From Candidatus Nitricoxidireducens bremensis (GTDB lineage Bacteria; Pseudomonadota; Gammaproteobacteria; Burkholderiales; Rhodocyclaceae), in contig JAOTRT010000012.1 in NCBI GenBank assembly GCA_030247725.1, positions 1 to 64,000 on the forward strand: a DNA stretch of 64,000 nucleotides, read 5' to 3'. The notes under the pieces were generated by a model. The model ran no database searches and had not been told where the DNA came from. It saw only the letters and a list, made by a program, of their open reading frames with translations. Shown here one piece after another: positions 37,558 through 46,600 of the stretch. Position 1 is the stretch's first letter, and the number at the start of each line of letters is the position of its first letter. The position numbers and the translations under genes are program-made.

Positions 37558-37572
37558 CGGCAATTCCTGCCG
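37558..37572. promoter_or_regulatory. Near copy of the CGGCAA-N3-TTGCCG palindrome, flgI-flgJ gap
   Basis: CGGCAA-TTC-CTGCCG, one mismatch in the second arm. It lies 50 bases upstream of the flgJ ATG. No sigma-54 element was seen beside it. Confidence 0.4.
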
Positions 37573-37575
37573 AAT

Positions 37576-38655
37576 TCAGATGATCTCCAGTTCGGCCCGC
37601 AGGGCGCCGGAGGCCTTCATGGCCTGGAGGATGGCGATCAGGTCCTGGGGATTGGCGCCGATGGCGTTCAGGGCCTTCACCACGTCGGCCAGGTTGGCGC
37701 CGGCCTTGACGGCCATGAGGGCGCCGCCTTCCTGCTTGATGTCCACCTGGCCGCCCGCCCCGCCGCCGGCGGCGTTCTCGGCGCTGACCGAAACCGACAG
37801 GTTGCCGTGGGCGACGGCGCAGTATTCCAGGGTCACGGCCTGGTTCATGACCACCGAACCGGAACGCGTGTTGACGATGACCTTGGCGACCCCCTGGGCG
37901 GGCTTGACGTCCAGGTTCTCGATCCTGCCGATGAAGGCGACGCGCTCGTCGGCACCCACCGGTGCGCGCACGCGCACCTGGCGGCCGTCGGAGGCCGTGG
38001 CGAGGGGGCCGACCGTCCTGTTGATGGCCTCCACCATGCGCTGGGCGGTGCCGAAGTCGGACTGGTGGAGATCGAAGAAAACGAAGTCGCCTTCGCCCAG
38101 GGGCGTCGGCACCTCGCGCTCCACCGTGGCGCCGTTGGTGATGCGGCCGACCGACAGGTGGTTGATGGTGACCTTGGAACCGCCGCCGGAGGCACCGGCG
38201 CCGTTGACCATCAGGTTGCCCTGGGCCATGGCGTAGACATTGCCGTCGGCGCCCTTGAGGGGCGTCATGACCAGGGTGCCGCCCTTGAGGGACTTGGCGT
38301 TGCCCATGGACGAGACCGTGACGTCGATCTGCTGGCCCATGCGGGCGAAGGGGGGCAGGGAGGCGGTGACCATCACCGCGGCGACGTTCTTGAGCTGCAG
38401 GCTCTGGCCGGGCGGCATGTTGACGCCCATGTTGGAGAGCATGCTGATGATGCTCTGGACGGTAAAGGGGGTCTGGGTGGTCTGGTCGCCGCTGCCGTCG
38501 AGGCCGACGACGAGGCCGTAGCCCACCAGCTGGTTGTTGCGCACGCCGGTGACGGAGGCGATGTCCTTGATGCGTTCGGCGCGGGCGGCGTCGGCCACCA
38601 GCAGGGCGGCGAACATCCACATGACGGCGACGATGACTTTCTGGATGCGGCTCAT
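37576..38655 (-). CDS. flgI: FlgI, P-ring protein
   Basis: 359 residues with a signal peptide (about 1-26, ending ARA) and the family start [28 protein letters not shown]. It forms the periplasmic P ring with help from FlgA. 12 bases after flgH. Confidence 0.97.
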   Translation of the reverse strand: MSRIQKVIVAVMWMFAALLVADAARAERIKDIASVTGVRNNQLVGYGLVVGLDGSGDQTTQTPFTVQSIISMLSNMGVNMPPGQSLQLKNVAAVMVTASLPPFARMGQQIDVTVSSMGNAKSLKGGTLVMTPLKGADGNVYAMAQGNLMVNGAGASGGGSKVTINHLSVGRITNGATVEREVPTPLGEGDFVFFDLHQSDFGTAQRMVEAINRTVGPLATASDGRQVRVRAPVGADERVAFIGRIENLDVKPAQGVAKVIVNTRSGSVVMNQAVTLEYCAVAHGNLSVSVSAENAAGGGAGGQVDIKQEGGALMAVKAGANLADVVKALNAIGANPQDLIAILQAMKASGALRAELEII

Positions 38656-38667
38656 GATGCGTCTCCG

Positions 38668-39348
38668 TCAGAAGGGCAGGAAGGAGAGGAAGAAGCGCCC
38701 GAGCCAGCCCATGACCTGGGCCGAATCGAGGAAGCCGTTGGCCTTGTATTCGATGCGGGCGTCGGCCACCTGGGTGGATTGCACCGTGTTGGAGGCCGTG
38801 ATGTTGCGCGGGTTCACCACGCCGGAGAAGCGGATGAACTCCTCGCCCTCCTTGAGGCCGATCTGCTTCTCGCCGGACACCAGCAGGTTGCCGTTCGGGT
38901 ACACCTCGATGACGGTGACGGTGAGGGTGCTGGTGAAGTCGTTGGTCGAGTTGTTCTGGCCCTTGCCGCCGAACTTGTTGGAGTCGCTGGCGCTGACGAT
39001 GGTGCCGGTCGTGCCGGAGCCCTGGAAGGTCTTGAAGGGGATGCCGCTGATGGTGGGCACATCCACCTGCATGGTGTGGGTGCGCTCGGCCTTGTTCTCC
39101 GAGACCTTGGAAGCGGCGGTCTTCTCGGCGACGTTGATGGTGAGGGTGTCGCCGACGAAACGGGCGCGCCGGTCCTCGAACAGGGGACGGGCGGAGGCCA
39201 CGTTGTAGATGGCGCCGTTGTTCTGGGCCACGTAGTTGCGCGGCTCGGGCCGCACGGTCATGGGCTGATGGACGGCGGTGGGCGGCACGGAGTTGACGCA
39301 GCCGGCCAGCAGGGCCGAGAAGGATGCGATCAGGAGGGCTTTTTTCAT
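38668..39348 (-). CDS. flgH: FlgH, L-ring lipoprotein
   Basis: 226 residues from the ATG at 39348, 4 bases after the flgG stop; a GTG at 39360 overlapping flgG would add four residues. Lipobox LAGC near residue 14-17, then family segments (NNGAIYNVASARPLFEDRRARFVGDTL and GMLGWLGRFFL-like end) as seen in shorter pieces. Forms the outer-membrane L ring. Confidence 0.95.
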   Translation of the reverse strand: MKKALLIASFSALLAGCVNSVPPTAVHQPMTVRPEPRNYVAQNNGAIYNVASARPLFEDRRARFVGDTLTINVAEKTAASKVSENKAERTHTMQVDVPTISGIPFKTFQGSGTTGTIVSASDSNKFGGKGQNNSTNDFTSTLTVTVIEVYPNGNLLVSGEKQIGLKEGEEFIRFSGVVNPRNITASNTVQSTQVADARIEYKANGFLDSAQVMGWLGRFFLSFLPF

Positions 39349-39352
39349 GGCT

Positions 39353-40141
39353 TTATCCACCCAGTTGGCTCAGGCGGCCCAGCATGTTGTCGGAAGTCTG
39401 GATCGCCTTGGAGTTCATTTCGTAGGCGCGTTGGGTCTGGATCATCGTCACCAGTTCCTCGGCCACGTTGACGTTCGAGGTCTCCACGTAGCCCTGGTTG
39501 AGGACGCCGGTGCCGTTGGTGCCCGGGGTGTTGGGCGTCGGCGTGCCGGAGGAAGCGGTTTCCACGAACAGGTTCTCGCCGGCGCTCTGCAGGCCGCCGA
39601 CGTTCACAAAGCTGGCGAGCTGGATGTTGCCGACCTGGGTCGGCGCCGTCGAACCCGGCACGGTGACGGAGACGATGCCATCGCGGCTGATGCTGATGGT
39701 CAGGGCGTTGGAAGGGATCGTCACGGCCGGCGAGAGGGGGAAACCGCTCGACGTGACCACCTGACCGGTGCTGTCGCGCTGGAAGGCGCCGTCCCGCGTG
39801 TAGGCCAGGGTGCCGTCCGGCATCTGGATCTGGAAGAAGCCCTGGCCGTTGATGGCGATGTCCAGCGGATTCTGGGTTTGCTGCAGGCTGCCCTGGGTGA
39901 AGATGCGCTCCGTGGCGACGGGACGCACACCGGTACCCAGCGTCAGGCCCGAGGGGATCATGGTCTGCTGGGAGGAGGCGGCGCCCGGCTGGCGCAGGGT
40001 CTGGTAGAGCAGGTCCTCGAACACGGCGCGGGAGCGCTTGAAGCCGTTGGTGCTGACGTTGGCCAGGTTGTTCGAGATGACGTCGAGCTGGGTCTGCTGG
40101 GCGTCGAGGCCGGTCTTGGCAATCCAGAGCGAACGGATCAT
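39353..40141 (-). CDS. flgG: FlgG, distal rod protein
   Basis: 262 residues, the normal length. N terminus [20 protein letters not shown] with [19 protein letters not shown] terminus [20 protein letters not shown]. Builds the distal rod. 15 bases after flgF. It has no extra module, unlike FlgE, FlgK and FlgL. Confidence 0.97.
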   Translation of the reverse strand: MIRSLWIAKTGLDAQQTQLDVISNNLANVSTNGFKRSRAVFEDLLYQTLRQPGAASSQQTMIPSGLTLGTGVRPVATERIFTQGSLQQTQNPLDIAINGQGFFQIQMPDGTLAYTRDGAFQRDSTGQVVTSSGFPLSPAVTIPSNALTISISRDGIVSVTVPGSTAPTQVGNIQLASFVNVGGLQSAGENLFVETASSGTPTPNTPGTNGTGVLNQGYVETSNVNVAEELVTMIQTQRAYEMNSKAIQTSDNMLGRLSQLGG

Positions 40142-40156
40142 GTTGTTGTTTTCCTA

Positions 40157-40915
40157 TCAGCGGGACTGGAGCAGCTGGGTCGCCGATCTGTCGTTGGCTT
40201 CGGCGCTGCTCACCACTTTCATCTGCATGTCGAACTGGCGCGCCAGAGAGATCATCGCCACCATCTGGTCCACCGGGTTCACGTTGCTGCCTTCGAGAAA
40301 GCCCGAGGCGATGCGGGTCCGCTCGTCGAGGGGAGCGGCACCGCCGGCGGCGAGGCGAAACAGGCCGTCGGGACCGCGCACCAGGTCGCCTTCGGGCGGA
40401 TTCACGAGCTTGATGCGGCCGATGTTGGCCACCAGGGCCTGGGAGCCGGTTTCCGGCACCAGGGAGACGGTACCGTCGGGCGCGATGGAAATCTTGTTGT
40501 CCGGCGGAATGGCGATGGCGCCGCCGTCGCCCATGACCGGAACGCCGTTGCGCGTCTGCAGGACGCCGCCGACGTTGAGCTCCAGGCTGCCGTTGCGCGT
40601 ATAGGCCTCGGTGCCGTCCGGCATGGCCAGGGCGATCCAGCCCGGGCCGGTGACGGCCACGTCCAGGGTACGTCCCGTTTCGTTGAGGGGGCCGGAAGTG
40701 AAGTCCGTATGGGTACTGGCGTCCACCACGAAGGCGCGGGTCGGTAGCGCGGTGCCGCGGGACAGTCCCTGGGCCTGCACCTGGACGGCCCGCAGGCGGT
40801 GCTCCTCGGCCCGGTAGCCGGTGGAGGTGGCGTTGGCGAGATTGTGGGCCACGGAGGCCTGGCGTCCCATGGTCTGGGACGCTCCGGTCATCGCGGTGTA
40901 GATCAGGCGATCCAT
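40157..40915 (-). CDS. flgF: FlgF, proximal rod protein
   Basis: 252 residues. N terminus MDRLIYTAMTGASQTMGRQ and VAHNLANATSTGYRAEEHRL, C terminus GSNVNPVDQMVAMISLARQF are typical of FlgF. 19 bases after flgE. Confidence 0.96.
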   Translation of the reverse strand: MDRLIYTAMTGASQTMGRQASVAHNLANATSTGYRAEEHRLRAVQVQAQGLSRGTALPTRAFVVDASTHTDFTSGPLNETGRTLDVAVTGPGWIALAMPDGTEAYTRNGSLELNVGGVLQTRNGVPVMGDGGAIAIPPDNKISIAPDGTVSLVPETGSQALVANIGRIKLVNPPEGDLVRGPDGLFRLAAGGAAPLDERTRIASGFLEGSNVNPVDQMVAMISLARQFDMQMKVVSSAEANDRSATQLLQSR

Positions 40916-40934
40916 GGCTCAGTCCCGATTCCGC

Positions 40935-43232
40935 TTAGCGCAGGTTCACCAGGGTCTGCAGCACCTGGTCCTGGGTCTTGATGGTCTGGGCGTTGGCCTG
41001 GTAGACCCGCTGCTGGGTGATCATGGCCACCAATTCCGCCGTCAGGTCCACGTTCGATTCCTCGATGGACGCCGACTGGATCACGCCCAGGCTGCCGGCG
41101 CCGGGGGTGCCCGGGATCGGCTGGCCCGACTCCGAGGACTCGGCCCACTGGTTGCCGCCCAGAGACTGGAGGCCGTTGGGGTTGTTGAAGTTCGCCAGCA
41201 CCAGCTGACCCATGTTGCGCGTCTTGCCGTTGGAGTAGCGGCCCTGGATGATGCCATCCGCCGACACTGACAGGCCGGAGAGGCGACCCGAGGTATAGCC
41301 GTCCTGCAACAACTGGTTGACGCCGAAGGCGATGCCGTACTGGCTGGTGCCCGTCAGGTCCAGGGTGAAGGCCAGGGGCGAGGTGGCGCCGTTGCTCAGG
41401 GTGTAGCTCTGGTTGATCGGCATGGCCGTGGAGAGGGCACCGGCCGGGGTGAAGCTCAGGGTCGTCGCCGTGGGCGTCAGGGTGGTGGTGGAAGCCACGC
41501 CCGGCGTCGCCGTGGGCGTACCCGTGCCGAACAGGTTCGTCAGGGACAGGGTCTGGGCCGTGCCGTCGGAGACGGCGGCGATGCCGCCGGAGGGCACGGT
41601 GTCGATGGTGACGGTGCCGCCACCTTCGGTCACGGCGATGACGCCGGCGCCAAAGGCCTGGTCGGCGGCCGTCTGCAGCGCTGCGGCAAATGTGGCGGCA
41701 TCGTAGGTGCCGGCGGGAATGGTGACCGTGGCCGTCCCCGCCGCGCCGGCGTCGATGGTCATGGTGCCGCCCAGGTCGGCTGCGCCGTTCTGGTAGTCGC
41801 CGGTATACACGCCGGCACCCAGGGCACCGGTGCCGCCGAACAGGGCCGCCGTCGTCAAGCCGCCGAAGCCCGCGCCAGCCGCCATGGTGACGCTGGAGCT
41901 GCCGCCCGTGGAGTCCGAGGTGACAACGAGATGGCCGCCGGAGACGGAAACCGTGGCCGTCGGCGCCGGGGCCGGCCCGGGGAAGGCGGTATTGATGGCC
42001 GACTGGAGGGCCGTCGCCAGGGTGTTCACCGTATAGGCCGGGTTGGCCGGCAGATAGACGTTGGCAGTGGTGCCGTCGACGGTGACCGTCAGGTTGCCGC
42101 CGGCATTGACGTTGGCGTTGGCGGCGAAGCCCGTGCCCGCCAGGGTGCCGGCCGTCGCCGCCGAGGTGGTGGTGTTGCCGGTGAAGGTGCCGTCCAGGGA
42201 GGTATACATCTGCCAAGTGTTGGCCTGGGAGCCCTTGACGAAGTACATCGTCAGGTTGTGGGGGTTACCGAGGGAGTCGTAGACGGTCTGGGCCGTGGAG
42301 CCCGTGTAACTCAGGGTGTTGGTGCCGGAAAAGTTGTCCACACCGGATACGGCGGTCGGCGCCGCGCCCATCAGGTCCGTCAGCCCGGTATCGCCGGCGA
42401 CGGCGGTCAGGCTCACCGACGAGCCCAGGCCCTGGCTGCCCAGGGTGCCGACGCTGCGGGAGGTGACGATGAGGCGGCCCGAGGTGCTCAGGGTCACGTC
42501 CACCAGGGTGTTCTGGGCGGCGATGGTCGGATGGGTGTTGATGGCCGTCTGCACCGCCGTCGTAAGGGCGGCGGCAGACGTGTAGGTGGCGATCGGAATG
42601 TCGATGGTCACCGGGCCGGAGGTCGGGTAGCCGTCCACCTGGATCTGGAAGGAGTTGTTGCCGGCCGTGATGTCGAGGGTGGATGGCGCATCGCTGCCGG
42701 TGATGGAGCCGTGGGTCATGGAGGTCGGCGCCGTGGAGCGGGAGTCCAGGTTGAGCTGGACCGTGCTGGCCGTCGTCGCCGCCGGGGCGATGTTGGTGGT
42801 CAGCATCTGCAGGTCGACGAAGTTGCCGGGGACGATGGCGCCCGTGGCGTCGGCCGCATAGCCGGTGAGGCGCACGCCGTTGCCGTTGACGATGTAGCCG
42901 TCCTTGTCCACCTGGTACTGGCCGTTGCGGGTGTAGGTGATGTTGCCGTTGTTGGACAGGCGGAAGAAGCCGTTGCCGTTGACCGCCAGGTCGAGGGCAT
43001 TGCTCGTCGAGGTGACGTTGCCCTGGGTGAATTGCTGGGCGATGGTGCTCACGGAACCGCCGATACCCACCTGGGAACCGCCGCCGCCCGCCAGGGAGGC
43101 CGCATAGACGTCGGCGAACTGCGCCTGCGATGCCTTGTAGCCGACGGTGTTGGCGTTGGCCACGTTGTTGCCGATCGCGTCGAGCGCCTTGGAGGAAAGA
43201 TTGAGGCCGGAAAGACCTTGCTGGAAGCCCAT
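40935..43232 (-). CDS. flgE: FlgE, hook protein (oversized)
   Basis: 765 residues, against about 400-450 usually. The ends are canonical (GLSGLNLSSKALDAIGNNVANANTVGYK; SNVDLTAELVAMITQQRVYQ). The extra middle is made of three related modules near residues 191-296, 374-471 and 487-574, each a VDG or TID strand, a YTxxxLAxxxQxxI helix segment and a 'LVVTSxxTGxSSSV' strand ending in an LFG/LMG turn. They should lie on the outer face of the hook. 27 bases after flgD. Confidence 0.96.
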   Translation of the reverse strand: MGFQQGLSGLNLSSKALDAIGNNVANANTVGYKASQAQFADVYAASLAGGGGSQVGIGGSVSTIAQQFTQGNVTSTSNALDLAVNGNGFFRLSNNGNITYTRNGQYQVDKDGYIVNGNGVRLTGYAADATGAIVPGNFVDLQMLTTNIAPAATTASTVQLNLDSRSTAPTSMTHGSITGSDAPSTLDITAGNNSFQIQVDGYPTSGPVTIDIPIATYTSAAALTTAVQTAINTHPTIAAQNTLVDVTLSTSGRLIVTSRSVGTLGSQGLGSSVSLTAVAGDTGLTDLMGAAPTAVSGVDNFSGTNTLSYTGSTAQTVYDSLGNPHNLTMYFVKGSQANTWQMYTSLDGTFTGNTTTSAATAGTLAGTGFAANANVNAGGNLTVTVDGTTANVYLPANPAYTVNTLATALQSAINTAFPGPAPAPTATVSVSGGHLVVTSDSTGGSSSVTMAAGAGFGGLTTAALFGGTGALGAGVYTGDYQNGAADLGGTMTIDAGAAGTATVTIPAGTYDAATFAAALQTAADQAFGAGVIAVTEGGGTVTIDTVPSGGIAAVSDGTAQTLSLTNLFGTGTPTATPGVASTTTLTPTATTLSFTPAGALSTAMPINQSYTLSNGATSPLAFTLDLTGTSQYGIAFGVNQLLQDGYTSGRLSGLSVSADGIIQGRYSNGKTRNMGQLVLANFNNPNGLQSLGGNQWAESSESGQPIPGTPGAGSLGVIQSASIEESNVDLTAELVAMITQQRVYQANAQTIKTQDQVLQTLVNLR

Positions 43233-43259
43233 GTGCTGTCTCCGTCTGGTACTCGTTGA

Positions 43260-43949
43260 TTACAGAATCTGCTTGATGTCGTTCATGGCGAACTTGCCCA
43301 GCGAGCCGAGGTTGGCGACCACGCCGGTGGCGCTGCCGGCCACCGAGTTGACGATGCCGTATTGCAGCTTGGTGGTCTTGACCTTGTCGTTGCCCTGGGT
43401 GGCGGTCACGTCGAAGCTGTATTCCCCGTCGGCCAGGACGGTGCCGTCGTCGTTCTTGCCGTCCCAGGCGAAGGGATGGACGCCGGCATCCACGTCGTCC
43501 ATGGTGAGGGTCCGCACGGCGACGCCGTTGGCGTCCTTGATGGTGATGCTCACCTTGTCGGCGCCGCCTTCAAGTTCGAAGCCGGCCACCGCGGTACCGT
43601 TGGCGAGGGGGAAGGCGTTGCCGGCCACCAGCACGCCGTGACCGACCAGGGAGGCGGCCTGGAGGGCCTGGCTCTGGGCCTGGCCGTCGATGAGCTGGGA
43701 CAGGGTGGTGTTGAGCTTCTCGATGCCGTTCACCGTGCTGATCTGGGCCAACTGGGAGGTGACCTGGGCGTTGTCGAGGGGGTTCAACGGGTCCTGATTC
43801 TTCATCTGGGTCGTCAACAGCTTGAGGAAGCGGCTCTCCGCCTCGCCCATGGAGTTGGCGCTGTTGGTCGTCGTCGTGCTCTTGCCGTTGAGCGAGCTGT
43901 AGATGTCTGCCGCAGGATTGGTGTTCGTCGAGGTAGCGGTGGTGGCCAT
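43260..43949 (-). CDS. flgD: FlgD, hook cap / hook assembly scaffold
   Basis: 229 residues. Conserved N-terminal part (AESRFLKLLTTQMKNQDPLNP, ELNTTL-type helix) and a C-terminal Ig/tudor-like domain (DDVDAGVHPFAWDGKNDDG). Caps the hook as FlgE is added. 21 bases after flgC. Confidence 0.96.
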   Translation of the reverse strand: MATTATSTNTNPAADIYSSLNGKSTTTTNSANSMGEAESRFLKLLTTQMKNQDPLNPLDNAQVTSQLAQISTVNGIEKLNTTLSQLIDGQAQSQALQAASLVGHGVLVAGNAFPLANGTAVAGFELEGGADKVSITIKDANGVAVRTLTMDDVDAGVHPFAWDGKNDDGTVLADGEYSFDVTATQGNDKVKTTKLQYGIVNSVAGSATGVVANLGSLGKFAMNDIKQIL

Positions 43950-43970
43950 GTCAGGTCTCCTTTACTGCGG

Positions 43971-44366
43971 TTACTGTCCGATCGCCAGCGTCTTGAGCAT
44001 CAAGGACTTGGCGGCATTCATGACTTCGGTGTTGGTCTGGTAGGCGCGCGAGGCGGAGATCATGTTGACCATCTCCTCGACGACATTCACGTTCGGCATG
44101 GCAACGTAGCCCTTGTCGTCGGCCGCGGGATTCTTGGGGTCGTAGGTCATGCGCAGGGGGGCGGCACTCTCCACCACCTGGGTGACGCGTACGCCCAGTC
44201 CGCCGCCTTCCACCGGGGTGGCCTTGAAGACGACCTGCTTGGCGCGGTAGGGCTGGCCGTCGGCGCCGACGACGCTGTCGGCGTTGGCGAGGTTGCTGGA
44301 CACCGCATTGAGACGGGCCGACTGGGCGGTCAGGGCGGAACCGGCGATGCCGAAAATGTTGAACAT
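43971..44366 (-). CDS. flgC: FlgC, proximal rod protein
   Basis: 131 residues, family length. N terminus [20 protein letters not shown] and [12 protein letters not shown] terminus [20 protein letters not shown]. 11 bases after flgB. Confidence 0.97.
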   Translation of the reverse strand: MFNIFGIAGSALTAQSARLNAVSSNLANADSVVGADGQPYRAKQVVFKATPVEGGGLGVRVTQVVESAAPLRMTYDPKNPAADDKGYVAMPNVNVVEEMVNMISASRAYQTNTEVMNAAKSLMLKTLAIGQ

Positions 44367-44377
44367 GGCGTCTTACC

Positions 44378-44788
44378 TCACTGGCTCTGGAGGGCCGACT
44401 GCAACTTCTTGAAGTTGCCGTTGATGAAGGTCAGCAGGGCCTCGACCTGGATGGAGTTCTCGGCGAAGGAGGCCCGCTCCACATCCATATTGACCGTGTT
44501 GCCGTCCACCGCACTCTGGTATTCGGTGCGGTACTGGGACAGGGCGCTCAGGGCATTGTTCTTTTCGCCGTTCAGATGGGCCGGCGCCGTGGTGGCGAGG
44601 CCCAGGGGCGCCTGGGGCGTCTGGCCGGACAACACCTTGCCCAGGGCCGACTTGAAGTCGATGTCCCGCGCCTTGTAGTGGGGCGTGTCGGCGTTGGCGA
44701 TGTTGGAGGCGATCAGTTCCTGCCGATACACCCGGAGATTCAGGGCATTGCGGGAGAAAGCGAGTTCGCGGTCGATTCGGTCCAGCAT
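44378..44788 (-). CDS. flgB: FlgB, proximal rod protein
   Basis: 136 residues from the ATG at 44788 (TTGAGG upstream), the standard family start MLDRIDRELAFSRNALNLR; the longer open frame runs through the promoter. Contains YRQELIASNIANADTPHYKA and C-terminal NTVNMDVERASFAENSIQ. First gene of the flgBCDEFGHIJ transcript. Confidence 0.96.
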   Translation of the reverse strand: MLDRIDRELAFSRNALNLRVYRQELIASNIANADTPHYKARDIDFKSALGKVLSGQTPQAPLGLATTAPAHLNGEKNNALSALSQYRTEYQSAVDGNTVNMDVERASFAENSIQVEALLTFINGNFKKLQSALQSQ

Positions 44789-44821
44789 TTTGGCCTCAAG
44801 TTGATTCTGCACCTTCCGTTT

Positions 44822-44837
44822 AGCAGCATTCGTGCCA
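44822..44837 (-). promoter_or_regulatory. Sigma-54 promoter of the flgB operon
   Basis: TGGCACG-AATG-CTGCT on the minus strand, with the same boxes as the flagellin 2 promoter. Predicted start near 44811, about 23 bases before the flgB ATG. Confidence 0.88.
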
Positions 44838-44901
44838 ATGGCGCCGGGGCCTTGTTTCCCGTCCGAACCGGCGGCTTCCGGGCGCGGCGGCAAGTCAGTA
44901 G

Positions 44902-44916
44902 CGGCAATTCTTGCCG
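44902..44916. promoter_or_regulatory. CGGCAA-N3-TTGCCG palindrome between flgB and flgA
   Basis: CGGCAA-TTC-TTGCCG, perfect. It lies 64 bases upstream of the flgB -24 element and about 50 bases upstream of the divergent flgA ATG, so it could serve both. A further half site (GCGGCAAG) lies just beside it near 44887. Confidence 0.75.
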
Positions 44917-44966
44917 TCAATTCCCCCTATGCCGGAACGGATCGACGTGGTTCAATCGCCGCAGCC

Positions 44967-45647
44967 ATGAAAAAGCTCGCCGCCCTCTGCCTGACCCTTC
45001 TGCTTTCCTTCGGGGCCTTCGGCTACCAGGACCCTATCCCGGTGAAGAAGGCCGTGGAGGATTTCCTGCTTCCCCAGACGAAGGATTTGCCGGGACGGGT
45101 CAGCCTTTCCATCGGCGGGCTTTCGCCAAACAACAATCTGGCCCCCTGCGCCGCCTTCGATGTGAGCCAGGCGCCCGGTGCCAAGGCCTGGGGACGCACC
45201 AGCGTCAGGGTTCGTTGCACCCAGGAAAGGGGTTGGACCATATTCGTGCCGGTTCACATCAAAGTGGCTGCTAACTATCTGGTCGCTGCCAGGCCCCTTT
45301 CCCAAGGCCAGGCGATCAACGATGAGGACGTGGGATTCCAGACCGGCGAACTCTCCGAACTCCCCAACGGCATCTTGACGGACCCGCGCCAGGCCGTGGG
45401 CCGCACGGCCGCCATGCAGATCCCGGCCGGCCGGCCCCTGCGCAGCGATATGCTCCGGCAGGTTCTCGCCATCCAGCAGGGACAGAACGTCAAGGTGATA
45501 TCCCAGGGGGCCGGCTTCCAGGTGGCCAATGAGGGCAAGGCCCTGAACAACGCCGCCGAAGGCCAGGTGGCCCAGGTCCGGCTCAACAACGGCCAGATCG
45601 TCAGCGGCATCGCCCGCCGCAATGGGCAGGTGGAGATCGCCTTCTAG
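44967..45647 (+). CDS. flgA: FlgA, P-ring assembly chaperone
   Basis: 226 residues from the ATG at 44967, chosen because it starts a signal peptide (MKKLAALCLTLLLSFGAFG). Contains the SAF-type domain (VAARPLSQGQAINDEDVGFQ, PAGRPLRSDMLRQ) and a C-terminal AQVRLNNGQIVSGIARRNG segment. Periplasmic helper for FlgI. Divergent from flgB. Confidence 0.95.
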   Translation: MKKLAALCLTLLLSFGAFGYQDPIPVKKAVEDFLLPQTKDLPGRVSLSIGGLSPNNNLAPCAAFDVSQAPGAKAWGRTSVRVRCTQERGWTIFVPVHIKVAANYLVAARPLSQGQAINDEDVGFQTGELSELPNGILTDPRQAVGRTAAMQIPAGRPLRSDMLRQVLAIQQGQNVKVISQGAGFQVANEGKALNNAAEGQVAQVRLNNGQIVSGIARRNGQVEIAF

Positions 45648-45724
45648 GGCCGGCCCGATGCCGAATGAGAAGGGCTGATTGGAATTACTGTAGAATCGCC
45701 GCGCTGTTATTCGCTTTGCTGGCC

Positions 45725-45751
45725 TCAAGTTTGCTAGATGATTGCCGATAT
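45725..45751 (+). promoter_or_regulatory. Sigma-28 promoter of flgMN
   Basis: TCAA, 15 bases, GCCGATAT: close to TAAA-N15-GCCGATAA with correct spacing, 36 bases before the flgM GTG. Would place the anti-sigma factor under the sigma factor it inhibits. Confidence 0.75.
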
Positions 45752-45786
45752 ACCGGTCAGTGAATCATTGCCAAGGGGAATACGCC

Positions 45787-46089
45787 GTGAAGATCAATAG
45801 CGCCGTTGGATCAGTCGGAAAAGTCGCCGACGGCGGTTCTCGCCCGGCCGCCCAGCAACGTCCCGCCGCCGCCCCCCAGGGCGCCCAGGTGGCACAGGTG
45901 GATATTTCCCCCCTCTCTGCCCGGCTTCAGGAGATCGGTTCGAGCGCAGCCACGGCCCCCATGGTCAATGCCGAGCGTGTCGCCGAGATCAAGCAGGCCA
46001 TCGCCGAGGGGCGCTTCAAGGTGAATCCCGAGCGTATCGCCGACGGTCTGCTGGAGAACGTCCGCCACATGCTCGCGGGCAAGCGCTGA
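45787..46089 (+). CDS. flgM: FlgM, anti-sigma-28 factor (GTG start)
   Basis: 100 residues from the GTG at 45787 (AAGGGGA upstream, start VKINSAVGSVGK as in the family). The C-terminal half binds FliA (AERVAEIKQAIAEGRFKVNP, RIADGLLENVRHML). Exported when the hook is finished, releasing FliA. 7 bases before flgN. Confidence 0.95.
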   Translation: MKINSAVGSVGKVADGGSRPAAQQRPAAAPQGAQVAQVDISPLSARLQEIGSSAATAPMVNAERVAEIKQAIAEGRFKVNPERIADGLLENVRHMLAGKR

Positions 46090-46096
46090 TCCGGCC

Positions 46097-46579
46097 TTGG
46101 CCGCCCTCCCCCCCTCCGCCGTACTCACCACCCTCCTGACAGACGAAATTCGGGACATCGAGAACTTCATCGATGTCCTCAAGCAGGAAGAAGCGGCCCT
46201 GGCCGCTGCCGATCTCGATTCCCTGTTGTCCCTGATCGACCGCAAGAGCGAAATCGCCACCCGGCTCAACGCCCTGGTCGAACGCCGTGAAACCGCCCAG
46301 AAGAACGCCGGCATGCCCCCGGGGCGCGAAGGCATGGGCAAATGGACCGCCCGTGTGGACCCGTCCGGCAAGGTGGCGGGCATCTGGGCCCGCCTGCTGA
46401 CCCTGGCCGGCCAGGCCCGCGACCAGAACCAGATCAACGGCAAGCTCATCGCCCTGCACTTCCAGCACAACCAGCGTGCCCTGGCGACCCTGATGGCCGC
46501 CGCCGACATGGCGACCACCTACGGCAGCGACGGCCAGCAGAAAGGCGGCGGCACCGGCCGCCTGCTCGGCAGCGCCTGA
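46097..46579 (+). CDS. flgN: FlgN, FlgK/FlgL export chaperone
   Basis: 160 residues. Long helical protein (LLTDEIRDIENFIDVLKQEE, LDSLLSLIDRKSEIATRLN), as in FlgN. The start is not certain: TTG at 46097 gives the best length and spacing from flgM, but no strong ribosome binding site is seen. Convergent with motD, 21 bases away. Confidence 0.87.
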   Translation: MAALPPSAVLTTLLTDEIRDIENFIDVLKQEEAALAAADLDSLLSLIDRKSEIATRLNALVERRETAQKNAGMPPGREGMGKWTARVDPSGKVAGIWARLLTLAGQARDQNQINGKLIALHFQHNQRALATLMAAADMATTYGSDGQQKGGGTGRLLGSA

Positions 46580-46600
46580 AGCGCCGCCTCCCCTTCCCGA

